Shown here: positions 7,639 to 16,403 of the stretch, one piece after another | Layout of the letters: each line of letters opens with the position of its first letter | Position numbering within the stretch: the first letter of the stretch is position 1 | NCBI GenBank assembly: GCA_035532415.1 | Contig: DATKRB010000056.1 | Span: 1-64,000 of the forward strand | Direction of reading: 5' to 3' | Source: DATKRB01 sp035532415 | GTDB lineage: Bacteria > Actinomycetota > Acidimicrobiia > Acidimicrobiales > RAAP-2 | DNA length: 64,000 nt | Program-made: the position numbers and the translations under genes | The notes under the pieces: generated by a model | Seen by the model: only the letters and a program-made list of their open reading frames with translations | The model's database searches: none | What the model was told of the DNA's origin: nothing

Positions 7639-9963
7639 TCAGTCGACGGGGCTGGGGACGGGCGCCGACGATTGGACGGCGGCCGGCGTCTCGCCGCCGG
7701 CGATGCCCTCGGACTTGCGCTTGGAGAAGGCGATGGCGCTGAGGAGGACGACCAGGGCCACCGCTGCGATGGCGTACCGGGCTCCCTGGTTGTGCCGCAG
7801 CGTGATGACCGCCGGCAGGATCAGGAGCGAGACCAGGTTCATCACCTTGATCAGCGGGTTCAGGGCCGGACCGGCGGTGTCCTTGAACGGATCGCCCACC
7901 GTGTCGCCGATGACGGCGGCCTTGTGGGCTTCGGACCCCTTGCCACCCTCGTTCCCGTCCTCGATGAACTTCTTCGCGTTGTCCCACGCTCCCCCGGAGT
8001 TGGACAGCGTGTTCGCCATGAGCTGGCCGGTGAGGATGGCGGCCGCCAGGAAAGCCCCGAGCGCCAGATAATTGATGCCGAACCCGACGATGACCGGGGT
8101 CAGGATGGCCAGCAGCGCCGGTGTCGCCAGCTCCCGCTGGGAGGCGGCGGTGCAGATGGAGATGACCCGGCCGTACTCGGGCTTCTCCGTGTAGTCCATG
8201 ATCCCGGGGTGCTCACGGAACTGTCGCCGGACCTCCTGCACGACGGTTCCGGCAGACCGCCCGACCGCCCGGATCGCCAGGGCGGAGAAGAGGAACGCCA
8301 CAGAGCCGCCGATGAGCAGGCCGATGAACGTCGTCGGGTTGGAGACGTTTATCTGGGTGAGCGGATTGGAGAAGAGGCCCACGCTCGGGAGGTGCAGCTG
8401 CGATCCGATCGTCTCGATGAAGGAGGCGAACAGGGCAACCGCGGCGATGACCGCCGAACCGATGGCCACTCCCTTGGTGATGGCCTTGGTGGTGTTGCCG
8501 ACGGCGTCGAGGCTGACCATGATGCGCTCGGCCTCGCCGGTGAACTCACCGGACATCTCCGCGATGCCCGCGGCGTTGTCGGACACCGGGCCGAAGCTGT
8601 CCTCCGACACGACCATGCCGGTGGTGGCCAGCAGGCCGATGCCGATGAGGGCGACGAGGTACAGCGACAGCTCGATGTTCCCGCCGCCGAGCCCGACGGC
8701 CACCGCGATGGCGATGGCGATGGCGATGATCGCCCACACCGAGGACTCCAGGCCGATGGCGAAGCCCGAGAGCACGGTCGTCGCCGGGCCGGTTCTGGCC
8801 GACTCCGCGATCTCGTGGACCGGTCCCCGTTCGGTGGAGGTGAACTGCTCGGTGATCTGACTGGCAACCAGGGAAAGGACGACACCCGTCAACACGGCCC
8901 AGAAGACCTTCAGGTCGTGGACGTAGTACTGCGCGACCAGAAAGGCTCCGACCACGGTCAGGAAGGCAGCCGTCCAGAATCCCCGGTTGATGGGAGACAT
9001 CGCGTTGCGGTCCTTGTCACGGGCCCGGACCAGCATGACCCCGATCAACGAGGCGATGATCCCGATCGCCGGCACGATGAGGGGGTAGAGGATCGCCGGT
9101 GTCGGGTTGTGGTGGATCGACCGGAAGGCCGCATACCCCAGGATCAACGACGAGATGATGGTGATCTCGTAGGACTCGAAGAGGTCCGCGGCCATTCCGG
9201 CGCAGTCGCCGACGTTGTCGCCCACGTTGTCGGCGATGGTGGCCGCATTGCGCGGGTCGTCCTCGGGGATCCCAGCCTCCACCTTGCCGACCAGGTCGGC
9301 CCCGACGTCGGCCGCCTTCGTGAAGATGCCCCCGCCGACCCGCATGAAGAGCGCCAGCAACGAAGCCCCGAAGGCGAAGCCGATCAGGACGGCGGTCGCC
9401 GAGTTCTGAAAGATGATGACGATGGCCGTGGCGCCGACCAGGCCGAGACCGACGCACAGCATGCCGGTCACCGCCCCCGTCCGGAAGGCGACCTTCAGCG
9501 CTCCGGCCATCTTGCCACCCCGGGCCGCGGCCGCGGCCGTCCGGACGTTGCCCCGTACGGCGATGCTCATGCCGATGAACCCGGTGAGCCCGGAGAAGGC
9601 GGCGCCGAAGAGGAAGCAGACGACCCGGTAGGCCCCCGCCTGGCCGAAGCTCAGGGCGACACTCCCGTCGGGTCGGGTCACCTTGGTGGCGGTGAAGAAG
9701 ATCAGGATGGCAAGCGGCACGACGATGAGGAGGATCGTGCGGAACTGCTGCTTCAAGAACGCCTCGGCGCCCTCCTGCACCGCCCGGGCGATCTCCTTCA
9801 TCTTGGCAGTGCCCTGGTCGGCCGCGAGAACGCTCCGGGCCAGCAGCAAACCGGCGACGATGCCGACCGCTCCGGCGAAGAGGGCGACCCCGAGCCAGAC
9901 CTTGTCGGTTCCACCCAGGTGGAAGGCTTGGTACCCCCCTTCAGCGACAAGGGCGTGGATCAT
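7639..9963 (-). CDS. hppA: Membrane-bound proton-pumping pyrophosphatase, K+-independent type
   Basis: A 774-aa integral membrane pump that couples PPi hydrolysis to H+ export, with about 16 hydrophobic segments. Substrate-site motifs are present: DVGADLVGKVEAGIPEDDPR, NVGDNVGDCAGMAADLFESY, DNAAGIAEMS and GDTVGDPFKDTAGPALN. The segment GNTTKAITKG has lysine where K+-dependent enzymes have alanine, marking the K+-independent H+-pumping class. The ATG at 9963 follows a purine-rich stretch. A promoter-like pair lies at 10087-10115 and a strong hairpin in the leader at 10044-10067. It is downstream of the permease gene on the same strand, but the 180-base gap and promoter suggest separate transcription. 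Confidence 0.96.
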   Translation of the reverse strand: MIHALVAEGGYQAFHLGGTDKVWLGVALFAGAVGIVAGLLLARSVLAADQGTAKMKEIARAVQEGAEAFLKQQFRTILLIVVPLAILIFFTATKVTRPDGSVALSFGQAGAYRVVCFLFGAAFSGLTGFIGMSIAVRGNVRTAAAAARGGKMAGALKVAFRTGAVTGMLCVGLGLVGATAIVIIFQNSATAVLIGFAFGASLLALFMRVGGGIFTKAADVGADLVGKVEAGIPEDDPRNAATIADNVGDNVGDCAGMAADLFESYEITIISSLILGYAAFRSIHHNPTPAILYPLIVPAIGIIASLIGVMLVRARDKDRNAMSPINRGFWTAAFLTVVGAFLVAQYYVHDLKVFWAVLTGVVLSLVASQITEQFTSTERGPVHEIAESARTGPATTVLSGFAIGLESSVWAIIAIAIAIAVAVGLGGGNIELSLYLVALIGIGLLATTGMVVSEDSFGPVSDNAAGIAEMSGEFTGEAERIMVSLDAVGNTTKAITKGVAIGSAVIAAVALFASFIETIGSQLHLPSVGLFSNPLTQINVSNPTTFIGLLIGGSVAFLFSALAIRAVGRSAGTVVQEVRRQFREHPGIMDYTEKPEYGRVISICTAASQRELATPALLAILTPVIVGFGINYLALGAFLAAAILTGQLMANTLSNSGGAWDNAKKFIEDGNEGGKGSEAHKAAVIGDTVGDPFKDTAGPALNPLIKVMNLVSLLILPAVITLRHNQGARYAIAAVALVVLLSAIAFSKRKSEGIAGGETPAAVQSSAPVPSPVD

Positions 9964-10043
9964 GCCTGGTGTTCCCTTTCTGCTCCTGTACGAAGGCGGG
10001 GGCGGGCTGCCCCCCGGCCACTGATCGGGTGCGTCCCTGTCGC

Positions 10044-10067
10044 GCCGCGCCGCATCGGCGGCGCGGC
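10044..10067 (-). terminator. Strong GC hairpin in the gap between the permease gene and hppA
   Basis: GCCGCGCCGC, loop of four, GCGGCGCGGC: a perfect 10-bp stem without a T tract. It may end permease transcripts or act in the hppA leader, since it lies downstream of the candidate promoter at 10087-10115. The sequence alone does not decide. Confidence 0.45.
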
Positions 10068-10086
10068 AGCCCGGCGGGCCGTGGGG

Positions 10087-10115
10087 ACGATAGCGACTGA
10101 GCTGGCCCGGGGCAA
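10087..10115 (-). promoter_or_regulatory. Candidate sigma-70 promoter of hppA
   Basis: On the minus strand TTGCCC (10110-10115) and TATCGT (10087-10092) are separated by exactly 17 bases. The start point would lie near 10080, giving a leader of about 115 bases that contains the hairpin at 10044-10067. Confidence 0.45.
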
Positions 10116-10144
10116 CTGGACGACCGTGCCCCCAGGCCCCGGCC

Positions 10145-12607
10145 TCACGGAGTCCCGGCCCCGGGTTCGCGTTCGGGACCCGACACCAGCTCGTAATCCG
10201 GGTTGAGGATGGCCAGCCGACGACCCCACTCGCCCACCATTCCCTCGGCGACCAGCCGGGCCCCCGGCTCGATGCCGGGGATCCTCGGTCGCCCCTGAAA
10301 CACGAGGAGCAACCCCCCGGAGCCGTCCGCCAGGACACACTCGAGGTTGGACGTGCCCGACCTTGGCTGAACCCGCACCGACCTGATCCTGCCGGCCACC
10401 CGGATGCGCTCGCGCCACCGGGCGTCCCCGATCTTCTCGGTCCCGCCCGACCGGAGGGCGAGGGCCTGGTCCGCCTCGGACGTCTTCTTCGCCCTCGGCG
10501 CCTCCCGCACCCGCACCTCCCGCACCTCCGCCGACGAGCGGTAGCGGCGCCCGCGCTCCACCCAGAGTCCCCGGAGGTTGAAAGGGACGATGGTGGCGCT
10601 CACGTGGGGGACCTGGCTGACCACGGCGGCGACCTTGTCGGCGGTCCGGTCGTGGAGGAACCGTTCCCATGCCGAGGTGTACCCCCTCCTCGGGAGCAGC
10701 ACGGTGCACTCGGTGTCGCCGTCGGCCACCGCGTCGGCCACCAGCTCGATCGCGGCCCGGGCGAGGCGCCGGTCCGGGCATTCGACCACGTCGAGCGGGA
10801 GGCGGGACAGGCCCAGGCGGCCCCACTCCTCCTGCAGCGAGCGCGATACCTGGTTGTCGATGTCGAAGTGGACCGCCCGGAGGTCGTCGGGCGTGAGGGT
10901 CCGGGCGTACTGGATGGCCCGCGCCACGGCCATGTCGAGGCGGTCGATCAGCACCACCACCACGTGCCGGCGCAGGATGGGTGCCTCGCACGCCCGGGCC
11001 GCCCCCACCTCGAGCTGGCGCTCCTCGCCCATGTACTGGCGGTGGAGCCGCAGGAGGAGGATGACCCCCAACGGGAGGATGATGACGATCGCCCAGGCGC
11101 CCTCGGTGAACTTGGTCACCACGATGATGACGTCGACGATCAGCGAGAGCACCGCTGCCGTCCCGTTGACCGCGGCGCGCCGGCGCCACTGGGGCTCTCT
11201 GTGGACCAGGTGGAACTTCACCATCCCGGCGCCCGCCATGGTGAAGCCGGTGAAGACGCCGATCGCGTACAGCGGGATCAGGCTGTCCACCCGAGCGCCG
11301 GTGACGAAGAGGAGTAGGACCGAGACGACGGTCAGCAGGAGAATGCCGGTGGAGAAGACCAGGCGGTGGCCCCGTTTCGTCAACTGCCTCGGCAGGTAGG
11401 AGTCCTCGGCCGCGAAGCTGGCGAGGAAGGGGAACCCGGTGAAGCTCGTGTTGGCCGCGAGGACGAGGATGAGCACGGTGCTGGCCTGCAGCAGGATGTA
11501 AAGCGCCCGGCCGAGCTCGCCGTTCCCGTACACGTACTTGGCGATCTGCGAGACCACGGTGGGCGTCCCTACCGCGTAGGGCACCGGATGGACGAGGGCG
11601 GCCAGGGCGCTCACCCCCATCACCAGCGAGCCGAGGATGAGGCTCATGACCACCATGGTGATGCGGGCGTTGCGCGCCTCGGGCCGGCGGAACACGCTGA
11701 CCCCGTTGGAGATGGCCTCGGTACCGGTCAGGGCCGAGCCTCCCGAGGCGAACGAGCGCAACAGCACGAACAGACCGACGCCGAAGAGGAGCCCGCTCCC
11801 CGGTTGCCCGACCGGCACGGCGCCGGTCACGTGGATGGAGTGGGCCGTCAGGCCGCCGTCGACCGCCCTGAACGAGCCGACGGCGATCAGAACGGCCATG
11901 TTGGCCACGAAGAGGTACGTGGGGACGGCGAAGACCTTGCCGGCCTCGCGCACGCCACGCAGGTTCACGAAGGCGATCAGCACCACGAGGACGATCGCGA
12001 TCAGGGTGGTCTCCGGCGTGAGGGCGGGGAACACCGAGGTCGCCGCGGCCACGCCGGCGGCGACCGAGACCGCGACCGTCAGCGTGTAGTCGATCAACAA
12101 CGAGACCGCCGCGACCTGGGCGACGTTGTGGCCGAGGTTCTCCCGGGCCACGACGTAGGCTCCTCCGGCCTTCGTGTAGACCTTCACGACCTCGAGATAG
12201 GAGAGGGTGACGAAGGCGAGCACCACGATCACCGCGACGCTGATCGGCACGATGAGGGAGAAGGCGGCCACCCCGATGACCTTGATCAGGGGGATCAACG
12301 CCTGCTCGGTGGCGTAGGCGGACGACGAGATGACGTCCGACGACAGCACGGCCAGCGCCGTCGTCTTGCCCAGGCGCTCCGAGCTCAGCTGCTCGGTGGT
12401 CAGCGCGGGGCCGAGCAGCCGGTTCTTCAGGCGGTACCGGAAGGACTCGGGAAACTGCGCCGCAGTGTCGGCCCTGATGGCGACCGGGCGCCGGCGGCCC
12501 GGAGGCGGCCCGGGCGGCCCGGGCGGCCCGCCTCGATCGACCTCGGTCACCCTCCCGCCCGCCGGCGAGACCGGGTCCGTCCCACCGGCGGCGAGCGGGG
12601 GTTCCAC
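10145..12607 (-). CDS. APC-superfamily permease (KimA-like potassium/amino-acid transporter) with fused C-terminal OB-fold
   Basis: A protein of about 820 aa. Residues 60-510 hold some twelve membrane helices of the APC superfamily, starting LSSDVISSSAYATEQALIPL and including YTKAGGAYVVARENLG. A cytosolic region follows (HVVVVLIDRLDMAVARAIQY, about 540-700) as in KimA-type K+ importers. The last 90 residues (from RWRERIRVAGRIRSVRVQ) form an OB-fold of the kind that is a separate small gene in many actinobacteria. GTG 12607 is preferred because a TACGTT box lies six bases upstream; ATG 12622 is the alternative. Two divergent TrkA/RCK genes adjoin it, which points to potassium transport. Confidence 0.85.
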   Translation of the reverse strand: MEPPLAAGGTDPVSPAGGRVTEVDRGGPPGPPGPPPGRRRPVAIRADTAAQFPESFRYRLKNRLLGPALTTEQLSSERLGKTTALAVLSSDVISSSAYATEQALIPLIKVIGVAAFSLIVPISVAVIVVLAFVTLSYLEVVKVYTKAGGAYVVARENLGHNVAQVAAVSLLIDYTLTVAVSVAAGVAAATSVFPALTPETTLIAIVLVVLIAFVNLRGVREAGKVFAVPTYLFVANMAVLIAVGSFRAVDGGLTAHSIHVTGAVPVGQPGSGLLFGVGLFVLLRSFASGGSALTGTEAISNGVSVFRRPEARNARITMVVMSLILGSLVMGVSALAALVHPVPYAVGTPTVVSQIAKYVYGNGELGRALYILLQASTVLILVLAANTSFTGFPFLASFAAEDSYLPRQLTKRGHRLVFSTGILLLTVVSVLLLFVTGARVDSLIPLYAIGVFTGFTMAGAGMVKFHLVHREPQWRRRAAVNGTAAVLSLIVDVIIVVTKFTEGAWAIVIILPLGVILLLRLHRQYMGEERQLEVGAARACEAPILRRHVVVVLIDRLDMAVARAIQYARTLTPDDLRAVHFDIDNQVSRSLQEEWGRLGLSRLPLDVVECPDRRLARAAIELVADAVADGDTECTVLLPRRGYTSAWERFLHDRTADKVAAVVSQVPHVSATIVPFNLRGLWVERGRRYRSSAEVREVRVREAPRAKKTSEADQALALRSGGTEKIGDARWRERIRVAGRIRSVRVQPRSGTSNLECVLADGSGGLLLVFQGRPRIPGIEPGARLVAEGMVGEWGRRLAILNPDYELVSGPEREPGAGTP

Positions 12608-12686
12608 CTGCTTAACGTACATGCCTCAGGGTCGGACGGGCGAAGCCACCTTTGCATCCGGCTCCGGACCGTGTTGCACTGTCCGG

Positions 12687-13337
12687 ATGCACGTGATCGT
12701 GGTGGGCTGCGGCCGAGTCGGTTCCGGCCTGGCACGGGCACTCGTCGGCGAGGGCCACACGGTGGCCATCATCGACCGGCGCAAGCAGGCGTTCCGGAGG
12801 CTGCCGGCCGACTGGGCAGGCCAGCAGATCGTCGGGTCGGGCTTCGACCGCGACGATCTCGAGCGGGCCGGAGCGAAGGCGGCCGACGCGTTGGCCGCGG
12901 TGACGAGCGGGGACAACACCAACATCCTCACCGTCCGGATCGCCCGCGAGTCGTACCACATCCCCAATGTGGTGGCCCGGATTTACGACCCGCGGCGCGC
13001 CGAGATCTACCAGCGATTGGGCATCCCGACCGTGGCCACGGTCACCTGGACGATCGACCAGGTCCACCGGCGGCTCGTCCCCGAGGCCATGACCGACGAA
13101 TGGACCGACGCCAGCGGCAAGCTGTCGCTGGTCGACCGCTCGCTGCCGGAGCGGTGGGCCGGTCGGAGGCTGGTCGACCTCGAGGAGCCGGCCCTCGTGG
13201 GCCTCGTGGCGGTGACCCGGGCGGGCGAGCCCCGGCTCGATGCCCGCGAGCTGGTCGGCCAGGAGGGCGACGTGCTCCATCTGGCGGTCACCCACGAGGG
13301 TGCCCTGGTGCTCTCCCACAGGTTGCAGGGAGAATGA
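12687..13337 (+). CDS. TrkA-family potassium uptake regulator (RCK protein), first of two
   Basis: A 216-aa cytoplasmic protein with an N-terminal Rossmann RCK_N domain (MHVIVVGCGRVGSGLARAL, nucleotide-binding glycines intact, then IIDRRKQAF) and a C-terminal RCK_C domain (SLPERWAGRRLVDLEEPAL and DVLHLAVTHEGALVL). RCK proteins bind NAD(H), ATP or c-di-AMP and gate K+ channels and importers. ATG 12687 is chosen because the beta strand begins directly there. It is divergent from the KimA-like permease and four bases from the second trkA. The arrangement matches mycobacterial ceoB/ceoC next to an APC permease. Confidence 0.9.
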   Translation: MHVIVVGCGRVGSGLARALVGEGHTVAIIDRRKQAFRRLPADWAGQQIVGSGFDRDDLERAGAKAADALAAVTSGDNTNILTVRIARESYHIPNVVARIYDPRRAEIYQRLGIPTVATVTWTIDQVHRRLVPEAMTDEWTDASGKLSLVDRSLPERWAGRRLVDLEEPALVGLVAVTRAGEPRLDARELVGQEGDVLHLAVTHEGALVLSHRLQGE

Positions 13338-13341
13338 GCCG

Positions 13342-14022
13342 GTGAGGGTGGCCATCGCCGGTGCGGGAAGCGTGGGGACCGCCATCGCCAAGGACCTGCA
13401 CGCGAACGGGCACGACGTGCTCGTGATCGAACAGGACCCCGAGCTGGTCGAACGGCTGCGAGACACGCTCGACATCACCTGGGTGGCGGCGGACGCCTGC
13501 GAGGTGTCCTCGCTCGACGCCGCGGGCATGGCCACGGTGGACGTGGTGGTGGCGGCGACGGGGGACGACGAGGACAACCTGGTCATCTCCCTGCTGGCCA
13601 AGCAGGAGTTCGCCGTTCCCCGGGTAGTGGCTCGGGTGAACCACCCGAAGAACCAATGGTTGTTCAACGAGAGCTGGGGGGTCGACGTCTCCGTCTCGAC
13701 CCCCCAGCTCCTCACCGCGCTGGTGGAGGAGGCGGTCTCGGTCGGCTCGCTGGTCCGCCTGCTGCAGTTTCAGGGTGGTAGCGCCCACCTCGTGGAGGTC
13801 ACCCTGGCGGAGGACTCGCCGGCAGCGGGTACGGCCATCGCCGATCTGGGGTTCCCCCGTGACGCCACCGTGGTCGCCGTGGTCCGGGACGACCGGCTGG
13901 TCGTCCCGAGGGGCGACACCGTGCTGCAGTCCGGCGACGAGGTGCTCGTACTGGTGACGGCCGACGCCGAGGAATCGGTGGAGGGCCTCTTCGTCGGGGA
14001 CCGGACGCTCACCCGGGAGTGA
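13342..14022 (+). CDS. TrkA-family potassium uptake regulator (RCK protein), second of two
   Basis: A 226-aa RCK protein. The N-terminal domain is VRVAIAGAGSVGTAIAKDL with the acidic ribose ligand in LVIEQDPELVERL. A central segment reads HPKNQWLFNESWGVDVSVS, and the RCK_C domain contains GTAIADLGFPRDATVVAVVR and GDEVLVLVTADAEE. GTG 13342 is the start, five bases after the first trkA stop. The two proteins probably form a hetero-oligomeric regulator of the neighbouring permease; this is inferred from conserved neighbourhood. Confidence 0.9.
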   Translation: MRVAIAGAGSVGTAIAKDLHANGHDVLVIEQDPELVERLRDTLDITWVAADACEVSSLDAAGMATVDVVVAATGDDEDNLVISLLAKQEFAVPRVVARVNHPKNQWLFNESWGVDVSVSTPQLLTALVEEAVSVGSLVRLLQFQGGSAHLVEVTLAEDSPAAGTAIADLGFPRDATVVAVVRDDRLVVPRGDTVLQSGDEVLVLVTADAEESVEGLFVGDRTLTRE

Positions 14023-14069
14023 CCCCACGCAGGGCCGGTGCAGAGGTATTGCACAGCGCACCCCGTAGC

Positions 14070-14930
14070 ATGGTGGGCGTGGTTGACGGTGAAGGTGTCG
14101 GCAGCGTGGCAGGCGGGGCCGGGGACGAGCTCGCTCGCGCCGCGTTCTTCGACCTCGACAAGACGGTTATCGACCGCGCCTCCATCGCCGCATTCGGCCG
14201 CCCCTTCCGCAAGGGTGGCCTGATCAACCGCCGGACGGTCCTCCGGGCCGTCGCCTCGCAGCTGATCTACCTTCACCTCGGCGCCGACGAACAGCGCCTG
14301 GCCCGGATGAGCCAGACCATGCTGCGCCTCACCAAGGGCTGGGAACGCGAGCGCGTCCGCCAGATCGTCCGGGAGACGCTGCTCGAGACGATCGAGCCCA
14401 TCATCTACGCAGAAGCGCTCGACCTGATGGAGCGGCACCGCCTGGCCGGGGACCGCGTCTACCTCGTCTCGGCGTCGCCCGAGGAGATCGTCCTGCCGTT
14501 GGCCGAGCTCCTGGGGGCCGACGGCGCCATCGCCTCCCGGGGCATGACCGACGACACCGATCACTACACGGGAGAGATGGCCCTGTACGCCTACGGGCCG
14601 GGCAAGGCCGAGGCGATGCGCGAGCTGGCCGCGAGCGCCGGCATCGACCTGCAGGCGTCGACCGCCTACTCCGATTCGGTGACCGACCTCCCGATGCTCG
14701 AGTCGGTCGGTCGCGCCGTCGTGGTCAACGCCGATCGGGCGCTCGCCAAGGTCGCTCGCGAGCGGGGCTGGGAGGAGCGGCAGTTCACCAAGCCGGTTCG
14801 CATCGCCAACCGCATGACCCGCACCGCGCCGGTGGTGACCACCAGCCTGGCGCTCGCCGGCGCGGTCGTGCTCATCTGGCGCCACGGCCAGAGGACCCGG
14901 TCCACCGCGACGTTCAGCGCCGCCGCCTGA
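14070..14930 (+). CDS. HAD-IB family phosphatase with C-terminal membrane segment
   Basis: A protein of about 286 aa. The HAD motifs are complete: FFDLDKTVID (nucleophile aspartate), YLVSASPEE (motif II serine), the lysine in GPGKAEAMREL, and YSDSVTDLPML (motif IV). This HAD-IB subgroup is SerB-like and includes phospholipid and phosphoserine phosphatases; the substrate here is unknown. A single hydrophobic segment near the end (VVTTSLALAGAVVLIW) may anchor it to the membrane. ATG 14070 is chosen; GTG 14019, overlapping the trkA stop as GTGA, is in frame and also possible. Confidence 0.85.
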   Translation: MVGVVDGEGVGSVAGGAGDELARAAFFDLDKTVIDRASIAAFGRPFRKGGLINRRTVLRAVASQLIYLHLGADEQRLARMSQTMLRLTKGWERERVRQIVRETLLETIEPIIYAEALDLMERHRLAGDRVYLVSASPEEIVLPLAELLGADGAIASRGMTDDTDHYTGEMALYAYGPGKAEAMRELAASAGIDLQASTAYSDSVTDLPMLESVGRAVVVNADRALAKVARERGWEERQFTKPVRIANRMTRTAPVVTTSLALAGAVVLIWRHGQRTRSTATFSAAA

Positions 14931-14954
14931 CGGCTACGCCTTCGGCACCCCGCA

Positions 14955-14976
14955 GTTCCCGGGGCTCCGCGGGAAC
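14955..14976. terminator. Hairpin between convergent genes
   Basis: GTTCCCG, loop of eight, CGGGAAC: a 7-bp stem between the end of the HAD gene and the end of the small minus-strand frame. There is no T tract, so termination is only suggested by position. Confidence 0.4.
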
Positions 14977-14978
14977 GA

Positions 14979-15053
14979 TCAGGCCGTGCGCAGCCGCTTG
15001 GCAGCGACGAGACCGAGAGCTACGAGCACGGCGACGACGAGAAGCTTCTTCAT
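14979..15053 (-). CDS. 24-residue single-helix membrane peptide
   Basis: MKKLLVVAVLVALGLVAAKR followed by LRTA: a lysine pair, one hydrophobic helix and a basic tail. A TACGAT box lies six bases before the ATG, the same spacing seen at many genes in this window, so a leaderless transcript is likely. It recalls the short DLW-39 type actinobacterial membrane peptides but lacks their C-terminal signature. Function is unknown. It is convergent with the HAD phosphatase and just downstream of the sigma factor on the same strand. Confidence 0.5.
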   Translation of the reverse strand: MKKLLVVAVLVALGLVAAKRLRTA

Positions 15054-15124
15054 CCCGCCATCGTACTCCGCACGGCCCGGCCATTCAGGGCCCCCACCCC
15101 GCCGGTCCGGGGGGTCACCGAGAT

Positions 15125-15160
15125 CCCGTGCAGGCCCGTGCAGGCCCGTGCAGGCCCGTG
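15125..15160. repeat. Short tandem repeat, 10-bp unit
   Basis: CCCGTGCAGG occurs three times in a row followed by CCCGTG, just beyond the stop of the sigma factor gene. No function is evident. Confidence 0.8.
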
Positions 15161-15168
15161 CTCGAGTC

Positions 15169-16107
15169 TCAGACGGTCAGAAGATCGCGCGCGCCGGTGT
15201 CGGAGGAGGGATGCCGCAACTTCGACATCGCCCGGGCCTCGATCTGGCGGATGCGCTCACGGGTCAGGTTGAAATGCTCCCCGACCTCCTCGAGCGTCCG
15301 GGGCTCCCCCCGGTCCAGACCGAAGCGGAGCCGGAGGATCTCACGCTCGCGCTCGTCGAGCGGAGAGAGGAGGCGGCCGATCTCCTCGGGCAGGAGGGAC
15401 ACCGCCGCCACCTCAAAGGGCGACTCCGCGGAACGGTCCTCCACCACGTCCCCGAGCTCGGCGTCGCCGTCCTCGCGCAGCGGCTCGGACAGGGACAGGG
15501 GTTCGGCTCGGAACCGGAGCGCCTCGACGAGCTTGTCCTCGGGCATCTCCACCTCGGCGCCCAGCTCCGCCAGCGTGGCAGGGCGCCCCAGCTTCAGCTC
15601 CAGACGAGCCTGGGCCTTCTGGACCCGGGCCAGCGTGTCCCCGGCATGCACCGGCAGTCGGATCGTCCTGCCCGTGTTGGCGATTCCCCGGGTGATGGCC
15701 TGGCGGATCCACCAGGTGGCGTAGGTGGAGAACTTGAAGCCCTTCCGCCAGTCGAACTTCTCGACGGCGTGCATGAGGCCCAGGTTGCCCTCCTGAATGA
15801 GGTCGAGCAACGGCAGGCCCGACGCCTGGTACTTCTTGGCGATCGACACCACGAGGCGGAGGTTCGACTGGACGAACGTCTGCTGGGCCTGCTCGCCGTC
15901 GAGCACCGCCCGCCTGAATTCCCGTTTCTTGGCAGGAGTGAGCGCCTTGGTGGCCTTCCCCATCTCCTCTTCGGCGTCCCGGCCGGCCTCGATAGCCTGG
16001 GCCAGGCGGACCTCGTCGTCCTTGGTCAGCAGCGGGTACTGGCCGATATCGGTCAGATAGAGCCGGACGAGGTCCTCGTCATCGCGCTCAATTCGTTCCT
16101 TTGCCAA
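15169..16107 (-). CDS. RNA polymerase sigma-70 factor, primary type (SigA/SigB group)
   Basis: A protein of about 312 aa that directs RNA polymerase to promoters. Region 1.2 is DLVRLYLTDIGQYPLLT; region 2 contains DLIQEGNLGLMHAVEKFDW and the -10 reading helix FSTYATWWIRQAITR. Region 3 begins RTIRLPVHAGDTLARVQKAQ, and region 4 has the -35 helix in TLEEVGEHFNLTRERIRQIE. It has no long non-conserved insert, so it is either a compact SigA or a group-2 factor such as SigB. The start is uncertain: TTG 16107 (LAKERIERDDEDLV) is chosen because upstream codons look non-coding; an in-frame ATG lies at 16194. Confidence 0.93.
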   Translation of the reverse strand: MAKERIERDDEDLVRLYLTDIGQYPLLTKDDEVRLAQAIEAGRDAEEEMGKATKALTPAKKREFRRAVLDGEQAQQTFVQSNLRLVVSIAKKYQASGLPLLDLIQEGNLGLMHAVEKFDWRKGFKFSTYATWWIRQAITRGIANTGRTIRLPVHAGDTLARVQKAQARLELKLGRPATLAELGAEVEMPEDKLVEALRFRAEPLSLSEPLREDGDAELGDVVEDRSAESPFEVAAVSLLPEEIGRLLSPLDEREREILRLRFGLDRGEPRTLEEVGEHFNLTRERIRQIEARAMSKLRHPSSDTGARDLLTV

Positions 16108-16257
16108 GGTTCCCGCTCTTTCCCTAGTACAATGGCCGTAGCAGGCGGCGGTTGCCGCCGGGGGACATCGTGTTGGATCAGCCGGGGCGTCCAAAGCGCG
16201 CGACCCGTGCGACTACAGTTTACAGGGCGCGTCAAGGGTGCGATCGCCTCCCGGCAG

Positions 16258-16281
16258 GGGCCTCCCGGCACCGGGAGGCCC
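16258..16281. other. Perfect 11-bp inverted repeat in an intergenic region
   Basis: GGGCCTCCCGG, two bases, CCGGGAGGCCC lies between the divergent sigma-factor and HIBADH-type genes. Since both genes start away from it, it is not an obvious terminator and may be an operator or leader structure. The rest of 16108-16403 shows only a duplicated TTCGAGCAC near 16370. Confidence 0.5.
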
Positions 16282-16403
16282 GTCACCTCGGGCGGGCCGG
16301 TGGTCGGGGCTCGGACGAGCCCGAGATCCTGGTCAGAGGCAAGGTGATCTGAGCATCCCACGTTCGAGCACCCCGGGTTCGAGCACTCCACGGAGGTACG
16401 GCG

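Noticed and set aside
7531..10206. An 891-codon plus-strand frame opposite hppA
   Set aside because: It is antisense to a highly conserved membrane pump; the translation is low-complexity and charged.
12608..12686. c-di-AMP (ydaO-type) riboswitch before the KimA-like gene
   Set aside because: The gap is only about 80 bases and shared with the divergent trkA; a TACGTT box six bases before the GTG leaves no leader.
15125..15160. Possible CRISPR array
   Set aside because: The 10-bp units are directly adjacent without spacers, and no cas genes are present.
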